A stretch of 64,000 nucleotides of DNA, taken from assembly GCA_022316685.1 (NCBI GenBank), contig JAKJHU010000053.1, forward strand, positions 2,535,636 to 2,599,635, given 5' to 3'. This document shows, in pieces, positions 30,430 through 45,524 of this stretch. A model generated the notes under the pieces. It was not told the origin of the DNA and did no database searches. It saw only the letters and a list, made by a program, of their open reading frames with translations. Every line of letters starts with the position of its first letter. The stretch's first letter is position 1. The stretch is from Progne subis subis. Its lineage: Eukaryota; Chordata; Aves; Passeriformes; Hirundinidae. Position numbers and translations under genes: made by a program.

Positions 30430-33400
30430 AGTAAACATTTCTACATAGATGTTCCAGCAGTTCTACATTTATAGGAGTCTTTACATACAGGCGAAGGAGA
30501 CTGCTACCAAAAAATGCGGTTTTGACTTTCATCGTCCCCACCTTTACCACAAGGTCAGTCAAACAAGTTGGGAGGAAAATGGATTTGCCTATTTTTTCTG
30601 CGTATGAACTAGTTGTTTTTTAGTAGTGGTTAACAATCTCTCTTCAGGAAAATTGCTGGATGTCAGAGTGCAGCAATGGCTCACTCTGATTTATGAAATT
30701 CCTCAGAATTTCCATTGTGATTCTATGAGTCACGTAATGTGGCTTTTTCATGTGACTCGAGGATCCTCCATTTGCGTGTTCCACTGTAGCTTCTCTGTCA
30801 TGGTCTGGGGGTTGTGGGAGGCCGAGCACAGGACACAAAGTCCATCAGTTCTTGTGCTCTACAAGCTGCTGGTGAAGAGGGTTCACTGAGGGGAGGCTAT
30901 GGCTGAAAACGTCCCCACACCAGGGGCTGGCAGCAGGTAATTCTGTGTAGCCTCACAGGCCAAATGCATTGTTGCTGACTGGCTGCTGAAAAGCCTTGTC
31001 CCTCCTGCTAGTCCCAGAGAAGACTTGATGGGGTTAGTTTTAAACCTTCTTAAATGCTGGGGTTTGGTTACAGGGCTGAGATTTTTAGAGGAAACTTTCC
31101 AGAAAATAGCTGCCTCTTTAGGGATTAAAAAAGGTTTAAAGATATGGAAACTGCCCACACTGACATCCATGTAGTAGAAGGACAAAATGTGAAACATTTA
31201 CCACACTTTTGCAGAGATATGTTTGGGTAACTTTGGCAGCTGTACCCTATTATTGGAGACTACATAGGAAGAGCCAAGGAGAAATAATCATCTTCTGTCA
31301 ATGTCAGGATAAGTGACTAGGTCAGAGGCTCTGTGAGAAATGAAGTTTCCAGAGCAGAAACACTAAAGCTTCAGCCCAGTTTGCAGTTTTCACTTTTCGT
31401 GTCCTGAAGCACTCCATCATAATTGCCTTTGTTCATATTACACCTGTCAAGAGATGACACTGTTATGCATTAAACTTGGTAGTGTGACAGCAATCCATTT
31501 TGCCCTGCCAGAATGGAGGCAGCTTGTGCCCATCTTCTAGTACTTGCTCAGGTCTACCAGCTTTCCCCCCCATAATTTAGAAATAATGCCGAACAGTAAC
31601 ACATTATGTGTAAACCAAATTGACTGTCCTTCCTGGGCCCCTTTAAAAATACTGGAGAACTGCTTTTAATGCCTCTGTTTATTTTGGTACAGTATCCAGA
31701 CTGCTGGAAGTATGTTTATAGCACAGTCTAACAAGCTGAGGCTCCTCTCTAAGATTTCAGTGCCTCATGGCTGGATAGAAAAAGCCAATGTGCTCTAAAT
31801 ATGTATTTATTTCAGACTCTGGCTTGCAGTAATAGTTAATGCCACCTAAGCTAAGTTTGAGCAGCAGTTTTTCCTCAGCACCTGATACAGTGATCCTTGT
31901 TACTGTGGTGCTCATTAGTTAGACTTACCAACACCTGTGGTTGTGAACATCACCAGTTGCATTAGGTCATCTGTATTTAAGCTTGATGACTTGAAGAGAT
32001 AAACCATTTTAGTTTGCTGTCTACCTGTGCAGCCTGAACTCCAGGTTAACTTTGAAATCTGGTTAATGTTTTAGATGCAAGAAATTCAAGTATATGAAAA
32101 TAGTGTTACTTATATTGAACTGAAGTTATAACTGCTGTGAGTGCCTGGAGCAAATACAACTGACATATATGCTGCTCTTTTCTGTGCTGATGGGCTTTCA
32201 ATCCACTTTAATGCAGTGGGTTTAATCTCCTATTCTTAGCACTTTCTTTCCTTTTGTTTCATGCACAAAGACTACATTAACTGGAAGACAACTTTGGAAA
32301 TGTTTTATTTTTGATAGAAATATTTTCCACACAGGAAGAAAGATTGAAACATAAATTGTGTTTGTTTTGAAATGCAAGAATTATTCTAAACATTGAACAA
32401 ATAATCCTGGTAGTGCAAGATTGGAGTTTAAATCAAACTTAGCTGCTTGAAGTGACTGTTTATTTCCAAATGGTTTAAAAAGCCAGTTTGCCACATCTGC
32501 TCTCCCTGTCCATGTGAATATCCCCCTGCTCCAGTTACTCATGGCTGGCGAGGAGTTGGTGCTCACTGCCTTTTTTATCCTGGCTCAGACCAATGAACTA
32601 GTCACCTCTTTCTTGCAGAAACTGGATGATACAGAAAAGTGGTCATCCTTTTCCCTTGCTCTCCCAAATCTTAAAGCCATTGTAAAAGCTTTGCTGTAGT
32701 TGATAGTTCAGTGAGGTAGAGTATGCAGAATTTTGCTTCAGTGCCTGTTGGAAGAAACCAAACTGTTTTCCAGTGTGCGTCTGAAAACACCTCTCTTGTG
32801 TTCAGTTCTAAAATCTAATGCGGTCCTAAAGCTAATATTAGCTCTAAATGCTAATATGAGCTCTAAAGGCTGACTGGAGAAGAGAATTGGAGTATAGAAT
32901 AGCTCTTCTGTCAGTGTTTTGGCCAGCCCTGTGTAGTATGGGCAGTTGTTAAGTCTTCCTGAATTTGAAAAGAATGTAGGCATTGAAATGATTTACAGGT
33001 TATTAAAAACACTGTTATCGTACCATAACAGCATTTTAATGAATTACTTTTAAAAATTACAACTGGAACTAATATCTGCTGGAGTAGGAGGTCCTTTGGT
33101 ACGTAGCAGAGTTGTTGCCAGGAATATATTGAATATTTGAAGCCCAAATTAGATGTAGTGAATCTAGTTGGCTCATTCAATAAGTTATTAGCAAAGCATA
33201 AAAATCCTGCTGTAACAAACTCATCCTGAGCTTTCGAAGAACATTCCTGTTTCTTATTGACAGACTGAAGGTTGTTTGAGCAGTTTGGAGGTTTGGGGAG
33301 GAATGTCTTTGTGTGTGCATTGACAGCTCGCTGTCTGTCTGAGGGCTTTACAATGCTCAGCAGTGTGCTGCAAAGTGCTTGTCTTCCTCACCACGCTCCT

Positions 33401-34480
33401 TCCCCTTTCCTGTGCTGAAAGAGCTCAGAGAGCAGCAGCTTCTCTGAGGCACAGCCCTGGCTGGCACCTGCTGAAAGGAAGGACAATACTGAGTAGGGAT
33501 GACTCACAGGAACCCTAAACCTGCTCTGTTACAAGCGGGAATTGCAGCTTCCTGAGGCAGCTGAACACGATCCTTGTGTACAAAGCTCCACCTCATGCTT
33601 CTGGCCTTTCCTGAGCACCTGGCAATGCCCCAAGCCTGTTGTCTCGTTCTGGGGTGAGAATTCTGGACTGTCCCTCCTGTTCACCTGGGTGGTTTTTGCC
33701 TAAGCAGGTGAGGCCCAAATGAATGTTTTTTGGGGAAGAGCGACTGGGAACCAGTGAGTGTTTAATCTGTGCTTTTTCAACAGTGCTGTTCCTCACAACA
33801 GTGTTTTTTGCTGGCTTACAGGACAAACCTGCAAAGGAGAGAGGAGGAGCGAGAGGTAATGTGAGTCTGAGCACTTTGATCACTTTTTGGATTTTCATCT
33901 GCCATTGGTAATTTCAGAAAGGTGCTCAGGGGCTGGCAGGGAGATTTTGCTCCCTAGGAATGGGGCATGAGAGATCTTCCTTTGAAGTCTTTGGGCAGGA
34001 AGAAAGCAAATCTGTCCCGCTGCCTCTTGTTTTGTTTCTGGGATGAAATGTGATCCAGAGTGACCAGAGACAGGTGGGCAGTGTCAGAGGTCCAAAAGAA
34101 GAGGCTAATAAAAAATCAGATCCTAAGGCTTAAACATTTTTTAGACACCTGCCAAGCTTTATAAAAAGCCTGTCCTTCATTAGCTATTTTAAAACATAAT
34201 AGAAAAATGAAGTGACTTCCACATACCAGTTGGTGACTTTAATTCTTTCTGTATACAAACAGTTTCATTGATTTAAGGTAGTGCAAAAGAGTACTTGAAA
34301 TTTTAGTGGAACTGATGTGTCTGTTTATGTTGTACTGAAAGAATTATGAATACTTGAATGAGCAAATAATGCAAAGGACTGAAGTTGTCATGGTATTTAA
34401 CACAAAAAAGGAGACCGAGTTGCAGTATGGATTTTTTTGCATGCCTGATCTGTCACTGAACACCAAATATATACAGAACA
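30430..34480. other. Intron segment, no recognised feature
   Basis: AT-rich intron DNA after the retroviral fragment. No exon, RNA gene or repeat family was recognised. The GC-richer patch at about 33.3-33.7 kb has no clear feature. Confidence 0.45.
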
Positions 34481-34481
34481 A

Positions 34482-34504
34482 TTTTTTTTTTTTTTTTTTT
34501 TTTT
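34482..34504. repeat. Poly-T run (23 T)
   Basis: An uninterrupted run of 23 Ts with no recognisable element body on either side. Confidence 0.9.
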
Positions 34505-37500
34505 AATATGGGTAATTTTCTTGCATCTGCAAAGAAAAGTGATAAACTGCCCTATAGTGATTACCAGTCTCATTCCTGTAGCTGTATGAACAACTAAATG
34601 GGTGCTAAGTGTGGATGGAGATCAGGACTGGGAATTTTGTGTTGTAATTTGCAGCTTCTTCAATCACTGGTGTGTACTGCATGGTTTTTATAGTCTAGTT
34701 ACAAAACTTGAAAATGCACGTTCTCAAAAAGTTATGTTCTTAATGAAAAGTGCAATTCACTTGCTGGAAGTTTGTCTGTCCTTTTTATCTGCTCTGTGGT
34801 GAAAGGGAGTAAGTACTAGGCCTTGATAAACTCTTGTGCCAAGTGTTCTTTTGAAAACAAAAAAGATATTATGACCCATAGCTATTTTCAACATAGCCTT
34901 GTTTGGAAAGCAAATAGAACTTCAAATTAAGTGATTGCTCTCCACAGATTTAAAGATGTGCGTTTTCCACTCCCCTCTATATTGCCTACTTGTTCAGTGC
35001 TTCAGCTTATACTAAACTCCTCAGAGCTAGGATGCTGTTGGGCTAATTAATGAAAATGGTTTTCATTGATTGCTGTGGAAAGAAAAGAACTAACTTGTTT
35101 AATTAACTCGAGACTATGCATACCTAGAAGAGTGACTGTTGATCTGCATGTATTTAATTAAAATGCAGGACTTGCAATTTTTGGAGACCTTGTCAGCTCA
35201 CTCTCTGGTTTGAGTAGGATTTCACAGTCTGGGTGTGCCCTTTCACAGCTGCTCTGTTTGCAGACCCTAAACTGCAGCAGCTGGGACTGGCACCTGGGCA
35301 CGAGCGAGCAGAGTGCCCAGCTCCAGAGAACCACAGCAGCATGAAGTGACTGTAATTTCTGCTCTTTGTCCTCCCATTTGAGCAGCAAGCTTGTCTGGAA
35401 ATGAGATGACTAAAGCTGTAGGGAGCCACTGTTCGTGCTATGTACAACTTCTAGAGTAGACACTTTCAGAGGGGAAACCCTTCTGTCTGACATTCCCAGG
35501 TTTCTCACAGGTTAATGAGATAGGAGATCCAAGGTATTATTTAATGTCCCTTTTTTTACTGTTTTTAGCTTCTGTATTTATTTAGCTCTGTCAGAGTAGT
35601 GCAGATCACTTGTCCAAATTAGAGCTTTCTGTGTTGCCACCAGGGTTTGCGTTGGATTGAAAACTACCCAGGTTTGTACTGCTAGAATAAAATTACTAGT
35701 TGTAATGTAGTCCTCTTAAAAGCAAGTACTTTCAGATACTTCTCATCCCTTGGTCAGTGCTCCCTGTCTCTTAAACTTGTTTTCCTGGCTTCCATCTGGA
35801 ACGCTTCCAGAAGTTAGAAACTGAAGAAATAAAATATGTAGACTATGATTCTAACTTTTCCTGGCCACTTTGGATACTATGTGAATAGGAGGGAAAACAT
35901 GGGAAAGCAAGACTTCAAGCACTGAAATGGGTTCTGACATGAGTGGAAGACAGAAGCAACCAGTGGAACTACTAAAAGCTGTGATGGGTTTTGGGACATT
36001 GTTTATGACTGAAGAAGGTGACTTACACTCTGCTGCTTCTGAAAAAGTTACCAGGCCATGTGTCCCATGGCATTCCTTCACACCCGTTGTGTGCCAGCAC
36101 TGATGGTGACTTTCATCAGGTGTGCTGTCATGCTTCGGTTCCTGTGTAGCCAGTAGCAGAGAGGGTCATCGGTTCTGTGCTCTCTCTGCAGTTGCCACTG
36201 CTGTTGGCATCAGTTTTTTGTGAAACTGTGCCCGTAACCTCCCTTGTGCATGAAATCACTGCTTTTAAATGTAAATTGCAGGTTGCAGTGTATCTTAATC
36301 ATAATTATCCCCAGCACTTCCACTGTAAGACCTTAGGTTTAATTCTGTGAAACTTGCCATTTGGGTGAAGTAAAACACTTGCCACCAAAGGGGTTTTTGT
36401 GTGCTTAGGCTAAACCAGAATGATGCAAAAAAATGTTTTGCCTATCAGAATCTTCAAGTTCAGCAAGACTAAACCTTAGGGACTTGAAATGGGGCAACAG
36501 GATTGCTTTTGTGCTTGGACTTTTTCTGTCTCTACAAGAGCAGTGGGGTTTGTGTTCATGGGCAGAGTGCTACAGTCTCTTGGTGTTCACTCTCACAGGG
36601 CACAATCTGGTGCCCAGGGCCTCTGCCCTGCCCTGAGCAGGCAGCTCTGCTCACTGAGGAGGAGACGTGGGGCTCTTTGCCCAGGCTTTGGATCCTGCAA
36701 GCAGCAGAAATGAGGGCAGAAACGGATATTTCAGAAATAGTCATGTGTTTTCTCAGTGCTTGTAAGGTGGCAGTCAGGGAGCTGGGCAGGGGAAGAAGGC
36801 AAAGAGCCTGCAAGCACCTGGGTGAGATGTTTTACTCATCTCACAGTAACTGCAGTCTTGGTTTGTTTGCAGAGCAGTGTCATCTTGAACTTCTAGCTCT
36901 GAGCAATACCAGTTCATGTCATGTTGGCCATGCCCCTTTCACTGTCTGCCAAATGCCAAGGTCCCTGAAAAGTCAGGTTCTGGGGGATACGCAGCATTTT
37001 GGGTTTCCAGCTGCAAAATCAGACTGAGATAGAGAGATGATAATAACTCCTGGGGTGTTAAAATGATAAATGCTGATGTTAGCAAAACACTCAGATGAAG
37101 TTAATTATAACAGAAGATCCCAGAAGGAGAACAATTCTATATTGAGTACAGAATGTGTACAGCATGCAGCGAGTATGGCCCGAAGCCACATGGCGGGGTA
37201 CAGTGATCCTGAACAGTACCTGCTCAGCCAGCCTGCAGAGCAGCAGCAGCCCTTTAGGGAATACAGGCAATAAAGAGATTAAATTTGGCCCTCTTGTTAC
37301 ATGCAAGTGACTTTAAAGATTCATGGACAGTTTTATTCCAGCAGTCCAATTTTCTGAGCGCTTGCCTTTATGCCAGTGTTGTCACTTTAATGTATTTTTA
37401 AAATATGACGGTGAACATGAACTCACAGTGTCAAGTTGCAAAAAAGAAGTGCTGGGCTTGGGGCTTTTTTTTTTTCACTCAATTATTAGTCTAAGGAAGG

Positions 37501-40500
37501 TGAGAAATCCAATATTATATCTATGAAGTGGGAAAGCTTGAAAGTTATAAGCAACTTGGGTTCCTTTGGATTGATCTGGGTTGTTTCAATACATTTTTCT
37601 TTTTTACTGTCAAAATCATCAAGGAGCAAGTAAAATACGTTGCTACATGCAGAAATATTCTGAAAAAACGCTTGCTTCCCCAGGAATCACAGTAAAGTCT
37701 ATTAATCTTAGCCTACAGCCTATTTTTACAAATAGAATTATGGGTTTCAGTTTGTTGTGGTCACATTCCTGCAAGACTGTCTCAGATGCTTCCATCTCTC
37801 ACTTGTAAAAAGAGATCGTATGATGTATTAAGCAGTATCATAAATATAAGTCTTATATTTTAAGAACAAAACCTTAGGCCTCCTTGCATTCTCCATGATG
37901 TTTAATATTTCACAAGTTTTACTCTTTTGGAATCCTTTGTGACTTTTTAAGTTGTGGTTTTATGGATTAGAGTTCAAAAACTGGTGGATGTTTTGTAACT
38001 TCAAATAGATTGGGTGAATGTAGTTATTATTCTTTGAAATAATTACAAGCATGGCAACTATTTGAGGCAGAAGTAACTGGGATTTCAGATTATTACATGC
38101 AAAGCTATTCATCAATCAAATAAATCAGTCCCTGATGGGAAGGGGAAAAGGAGTAATCACCATGTTTTTGTGGCACAATAAAACAAGGAAGATATTGTGT
38201 CTTAAACATCCTACTGCACAGATTTAAGGTACCTTTTTTCCTCTAATACTTTTAAGGATTAGGGGAAAAGAAAAAGCCAAACTCTATGTCTCTCAGGCTT
38301 TGAGATAAACATAAATAATTTCTTGTCTAAATGTAATTCCCTACTTTCTCTAAAAATCTTTAGAATGATTTTTGGAATGAAAAATGTAATGTGTATGAGA
38401 AGACCAAACAGGCCAAAAATCTGGTAACATTTTGGTTTCCATGAAATTCCAATCTTTAAAAATGACTAAGAAAGGTGCTTTATTCCTACAGGAATCAAAT
38501 TTGGGTTGGTAGCAGCAGAGAGAAGGGTGGACAGGAGTAGAGTGGGAGGACTCGGCTGCTGGGGAAGTGGTTACCATTCCAATGTGGCATAGTATAATCG
38601 AAATTTCTTTATTCTATAGCAAGAAAGAAGCTTGGGAAGAAAAGAAATCAAATTGGTTTATATTTAGACTTCTTTATATCCTAATGTTTGTTGGTTTGCA
38701 TTGTGAGGATTGTGGGTTTCTGTCTGTATTGACAGCTGTCGCCTCCGTGTCTCCTGGCTGCTTGAGCAACCAACCATCTTCTTAAAGCTTGTTCATTCCC
38801 CAGAGGGCAGGAGAAAATGTTTGGACCATTTATTTTGAAAGATAATCATTGCTCTAAGCAACCGTTTAAAATTGACACTACTACATTGATTTGAGTGTAA
38901 ACATATGAAAAATGTTATGATACTGAAAAAGAACATTTAGGCTGAGAACGTCTGTTGTGAAACAGTCACAAGTCTTAAATCACTGTTGCTCTAGTAGGAG
39001 TCCTGTTTCTTTTCTCTGTAGGAATATGGGTAAAGAGTTCAAATTTTGATTGTTAGAACTTGACCTAGAAGAACAGTTCAGGAAAGGCTAATTCTACCGT
39101 GGGATGATTTTTCCTGGAAAGCAAACTTCCAGAATGAAGCACAGTATTCTGTAAGATACCAAACCGACCCTTTCCATAGTCGTGGGATTTTTCAGTTCAA
39201 CTCCTGCATGTCAGGGGTTTGCTGTTAATCTTCTTGTAAACTTTAAACCTGGTTTGGCTTTAGCAAAAAAAAAGCGTAACGAGCTTTGGTCAATGTCAGG
39301 ATAATCTCCAATACAAAATTAAGCATAGCCTTGACTTCAAGAGGGTTTGTAATAATTTCACATGTCTATTGCTTGTCCTCCTCCCTCTCATGTAATTTGT
39401 TTGTTGAAATGTAAAAGCCCAGTAAGTGTTGAATCATCTCACCAGAAAAAAAAACCCCTATTCTTACCTCGTTTGACAGGGGAAGAGGAGGAAGAGGAAA
39501 GAAAAAGTCTGCATATTCTACACTTATGAAAGGATTTTATTGGCAAACTTGGTGAATGGAAATGATAAACATGGATCCTTCTGTCTGTTTCCTTGTCTTT
39601 CCATGTTGGGTACTGTATGTGTAGAGTTAAAGTTCAGCACTGCTTAACCCTCCCTGTCCGCAGTTCTGCTTTTTTTCAGTAAGTAATAATTCACAACAGG
39701 ATGCGATGATACTGTCCAGTCTGGCCACACCTAATCTGTGCTGGGACACACTGACTTCATTCACTGGTAGGTGTGGTGATTATTAGACAGTTTGTCACCG
39801 CACCCTGCAGTGTTTTATTGCAAACATAAAGTGGTTCTAGCTAAAGGAAACATCCCTTTTTCTAGTGGAAAAAAGATTGGCAACTTTCTGCCTCATAAAG
39901 AACTCATTCCAGGAATATGTAGTGTAAAAATTTCACAGTCTGGAATAATCATTGAACTTGTACCAAGTATACAAAGAATTGCATGGCTTTTTCCATGGAG
40001 TAACAGCATATTGCAATATTTTAAAATAATTATCTTGGTTTGTATGGTTCCAAATTTTCATCAGATCTTCTGTAGAATGGCTGAAAGGAGGGCTCACATT
40101 TCTCTTCCTCTGGCGTGCAGAAAGGCTCATTTTATTGTGTGAACTTCTTTGTGGGCAATCCAGAAGGGAAACTTCAGAGCTTTAGAAGTGGAAATATTTT
40201 ACTTTTTGGCTAGTAGGTTATTCATGACACAGAACAATATTGGAGGGTAAAAAAAACAAATAGAGCTCGTGTTTTTCTGGTGAATATTGATGTTAATTGG
40301 GTTTTGAGCATCAGTTCAGTTCACTCTTGCTTGCTGTTAAAAGAAGACTCTAACTTATTCAGGAATGATAAAAAGAAGCCGTTGTGCCTTGCAGAGCAAC
40401 AGAAATGCCACTGATGAATGACCAGTCTGAGGTATTTTTAAATTCAGGCTTGCTGGAGGGACCTGAACTTGGAGTCACTTCCAAGTGATTAAATTAGAAG

Positions 40501-43500
40501 GAAAGACTTCTTTAAAAATAGTGTAGGGGATGAACCATGTTAAGACCTGCTAGTTTCTTACTGTGAAACAGCGGCTACGCTACTGAACTGGTTTCTCTGG
40601 GTTATAACTAGGGGAATTGCTTAATACTGACCAGCTGGAGGTGTGATTTCCTGTAAAAGTAGGAAAGGACAGAAAATCCAGTTTAAAGCTGATTTGTGAC
40701 CTTGAGGAAAACAAGATGAGACAAATGGTAGAATTTCAGGAAGTGATGAGCTGCTCATGCCAAGCACGTGGCCACCCACAGGAGATATTTCCCTCTGTCT
40801 TTTACTCCGTGCTTCATCCTGTCTTCTTGTTAGCCAGTGCTGAGGTTCCAGAAGGGTGCAGGGTAGCTGGGCAGCAAGAGCTTTCGTCTCCCTAAAGCAA
40901 ACTTGATGATCTCTACTTGAACTGAGTTGAAAGCATGATAGTCAGGTAGTTGGGGATAGAAGCACAACTAGTAAAATTCAGTGAACTTGATAGTCCTGTG
41001 TTTGTTAAGAGGAACGAGAAGGAAATGACACTATCTCCAAAGCTGAGTGAGCTATGATGATGGTCTTCCTGGGAAATGCTGTGTCTTTGTAATAATTTTC
41101 AGAAGAGGCTGACAGTTTTGATGGCAGGGAAATCTATCATTTCTTTGTTGCTGTTGCCAAAAATCTGTTTTGTTGATGCTATGCTGAATATCCTTTCCCA
41201 AGTCCTTATATCTCTAGTCTCCCTTCCCCAAAAAATTTACCCAGGAGAGAGAACTGGACTGTCTTGCTGTTTGTCACAGATCAGTCCCATTTCCTCATTT
41301 TTTGCTTATAAAATGAGATGTAGAAGCCAAATATGTTTGCCATGCACATTTGGCATTTTGAAGAGACTATTTTTGTTCTGAGTGGAGGAGTATTAAGAAA
41401 TCGTGATGGAAAATGTGGAGAGGCAGCAACACTGCCACTGCTTTGAGGCTCAGTAGTAGCATCTATGTGCTGTTGATTTCTCTGCATTTATCTACATTGT
41501 GATTGTGGTCACCACCATTCTAAAGCCTCCCTTTTCCTTGCAGGTAGTTTTTCCCAGCTGCCAAGCTGTTTCATGTGTCCCTATCGATGGGAAATCCCTT
41601 TTCCTATGCAGGGAATGTGAAAGAAGCCAAGATCTCCTCCCCTTTCTTGCAGCCATGAGGCGATGTCCAGCTCCTGTGCTGCACTCCTTCCATCAGGGGA
41701 AGGAAGTCTCCTTCTCTGTGTGATTCTGCCAGGCAGAGTGTGGGGAGGAGGACAGCTCAGATCCTGAGAGGCATTCATTCTTCTGGCCAGTTTTCTCTTC
41801 AGGAATCTTGAGGCTGGAGGAACTAAGCAAAAGATGCATAGACCTGGAATATAAAATCTCTTGAGTACTGTGAAGTATTTTGGATGATTGACACTTTTAT
41901 AATGCTGGAGGTCCTCTAATGCCTGAGTTTTGGGTGGTTTGATTAAAAAAAGGACTCTTGGCAAAGGTGACTGTCTCCATATCAAGTGTTTGGGCTGCCT
42001 ACTTGTAAATCAGAGACATTTCCTGAGCTACCAGCATTTAAGGTGATTCATATTTTTCCCTTCTCTTACTTTATTTTATTTTTTTTTTAATCACTTTGTA
42101 CATCTTATTGCTTCATAAGTGTAAAAATATTGCCTGGAGAGCAATAAACAAATTAGGAGCCTCACTGTGCTTGTATGCAGTAAGGCAGGAAATGGACTTC
42201 CTAAATGTGTGTGCAGGTGTGACCATAAAAATGCTAGAATGCTATTGTTCATTGGAAATTAATTATTCTGGTGAAAACCCTGGAGTACTGGAGTGGTTTT
42301 GGAACCAAGAAAAGGCTAAACTTGGCAGGGCTGTGCTTTACAGTCCCCATAGTCCCCCCTGCCCCTTCTTTGGCTTGTTTCTCATCTGTGGGTTACTGAT
42401 GAAGCTTTTTTCCCTTTGCATTACTGAAAGTGGTGTGGGCCAGAGAGCTCATCTTTACTCTCTGCTTGTGAATTTGCCTTATTAAGAGGTCAGACAGTTT
42501 TGTACGAGTGTGTGACTAACTTTGCACTCTTTTTTTCTAACACTTCTTTCTATAGAAGCAATTAAACAATTCCTCAGTCACATAAGAAGTAGGATAGACA
42601 TGCTGTTTTCCTTAAGACCCTTCTAGTGTGTCCCTAATAAAGGGCTTGATCAAAGCATTTTGCATTGCTATAAACAGCCTAATTGTGGAAAGGGTCTGAT
42701 TCTGGTTTTAATGAAATTATCCCCCTCAAAAGTTGGCAAAAGACTGGCAGCATCTCCCAATTAGAACTGAGGATCCTCTAGAAGACATTTCTGCTGGACA
42801 TGCTTCATGTCACTTGCAGATCAGCTGCCAGGCTGTTCCACCTCGCATCTTTCAATGGGAGAACTTTAAACTGGTTTTAATACCTGCACAAACTGTGCAG
42901 GTAAGAAACTCTCACACTTTTTGAGGCTAAGACTGAATATTTTGTCCAAGGGAGCAAAAGCTTTTTAGCAAGAGCAGTTTCTCTGGCAGAGCTCTAGAAA
43001 TACGACAGCTTAGCAGCATTTTCTTGAAAAAAAGAATGCTTTATAAAACATTTTCTGGCGGGAAACTTCACATCAGCAGTGATTTATCTTCCTCTAGGGG
43101 AAGGACTAGAGGCAGTGAAACGCTTTGCTGTTTAATATCCAGTGGAAGAAATGGCTTCACTCTCATACTAATGATGTTGTGTTAGTATCACTGAGGTCAT
43201 GTACCTCTGTGCCAGCCAGTCCACTGGGCAAAGTTCATTGTGGCTTCTTTTGAAAGCTAAACAGTGTTTTCTTTTTTGGGAGGATATTCTGTCTAGTCTT
43301 TGGCACTTCACTTTGTATTGGAAACATAACAGTTCCTTCCTAGTGCACATATGATTTACAGTAATATCGTATTCTTTAGGTATGGAGCACAAGAATGTGT
43401 TTGCAGGAAAAGACCCTGCTTTAGTAGGACTGTAAATTAAGTGAAAAGGTGTATTATGGGGAGGCTGCTTTTTCAAGCTTTCTAACAGACCATAGTTGTA

Positions 43501-45478
43501 AAGCTTTCTAAACAAATAAAAAGAAAGCCACTCTGTATAAAGTGGAGCTTTTTGTCCAAGTTACAGCTTGGAGAAATGTTTCATTGGGATACTAATTTTA
43601 AAGGGTTTTTACAATTCTAAGTTTCCAAAAATTTCATTTGTATTAATAAGTTCTTGTTTATTGCTTCAATTTAATGGGAATGGTACAGTCAATAAGCTTT
43701 TAATAGTTTTAAATAACAGATAAGCAAAGATTTTTTTTGTGTATTGCCAAGCTATAGTGAGGGGACACCAGTGTATCAGTCAACAATTGCTTTGGTTGTT
43801 GCTTTTTTGGTAGGAGCTTTGAGAATTTAGAAGCTATCTGCGTTTACTGAGGAAAGTATGTATTTTGAAAGCTCTTGCTGAGTTTTGATTAACAAATGGT
43901 GAATTTGCTTTTGGCCCAGTTAAAGACTTGATCCAAAACCTACTGAATATTTAAGTGGAGTGATTCCAGTCATTTTGAAAGAGTTCTGGATTTGGCCCAT
44001 ATTTTTAGCAAAGAGGTGATGAAGGGTGGTACCTCAGCATTTGTCAGTCCTTTCTAGCAAGGCCATGTCTGGGTTCTTTTGTAGCTTGCTTCTGCTTTAC
44101 CTTAGGCTTCACTTCCACTCCTCTGGGCCAGGAGCCCAAGCTTCTGTTGTTTTTTATACTCCTGTCCTTCCCCTCTTCTTGAACACACATCATGAAGCAA
44201 GCAGGACAAAGTACTGGTGTAAAAACCATAAGATCTTCCAGACTTTGCATGTGTTGGCTTTCTTGGTGTGTTTTTCTTATGTTTGTTTTTGCCAACATCT
44301 CTCTCCTGTGTCTCTCATATATTTGCTGTTTTTCTGAGATACTGGAGGAGCGTTTCTAACAAAGAACAGCACAAGTGTAGCTACAAAACTGGCAATATAT
44401 TCCCTTGCTGGAAAAAAAGAACTGGTCTGCCCAGATAGGATGTTAAGGGAATGATTTTTCCTTTTCCGTCATATCAGATTGTTTTGCAAGTATATCATAA
44501 GTGGGAGGATGTGTTTAGGACACGTGTTTTAGGAAATTCTTTTCTTATCTGTGTAGGCCTGACTGACCAGGCCAATTTCATACTCTTGATAGTTTCTTTG
44601 CAGTCAAGTAGGTTTAGGTATGAATTAGTGCATGTCTTCAATGTATATCTAAAAATTTCAATTTCATAAGGTTTGAGTTGTATCAGAGACAATGCTGGAA
44701 CACTGGTGTATATTCTTTCACATGTCAGAACTCTTTATTTAAACAGGCTTGGGTATAAAATTAGCTTACAGATGTGTTGGACTGGGGAATCAAGAGCTGC
44801 TGATGCCTCACTCTTCTGGCAGTCCTTGTGAATACTGTGTTTATATAATGCTTTTCTGGGGGCACTGTTGCATAAACACCTCTGCATTGCCTTACCAAAG
44901 GTTACTGCTTTTCAGCCACTTGTTCTTAGTACACTGTACAAGTTCATTAGGCAGGATTAAGATGTGGCTTTGTACACTTGCTCTTCAGATGCTGGGATGT
45001 TTGGAGGAGTCGGGTAGGAAGGAAAGGGACAGAATGCAGAAAAGATCAGGAAATAGCTGCCGGGAGAAATTACTGCAAATTCATAACTGTCAAAAACTGT
45101 CAAAACCTTTAAATAGCTTGCTGGGCCAATAAAGCTTCAGTAGAAATGCATTGCTGCAGAGCTCAGTTCCAGACAGCCTCAGTATTACTAAGGGATGAGG
45201 AGTGATCCTGTCTCTCATGTCTCTCTGTGACTTAAAAAAGATTGCTAGATCCATTGGTTGAGGTCTAAATGAGCTGTGAATAGGACCCTGTTTCTTGTGG
45301 TGATGCTTCTGGAATTAAAACACTTAAGAAAATGTCATTTTGGATGCCTTTTGGCTTCCTGGGACTTGTTAAGATGCTTCAGTAAGGGTTTGAGTTAATT
45401 GGGTAGGGAGCCAGGAAAATGAACATCTCTCTATAGTGTTTTCAATGGTTTATGCAGCATTAACACGCATGCATAAGT

Positions 45479-45524
45479 ACACACATACATATATATATAA
45501 AAAATACATACATACCTATATAAG
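45479..45524. repeat. AT-rich ACATA/TATA simple repeat
   Basis: ACACACATACATATATATAT followed by AAAAAATACATACATACC is a short degenerate dinucleotide/tetranucleotide repeat. Confidence 0.8.

Noticed and set aside
36503..37027. 174-codon open frame in the intron
   Set aside because: Other frames are also open in this GC-richer patch, and there are no recognisable domains or splice context.
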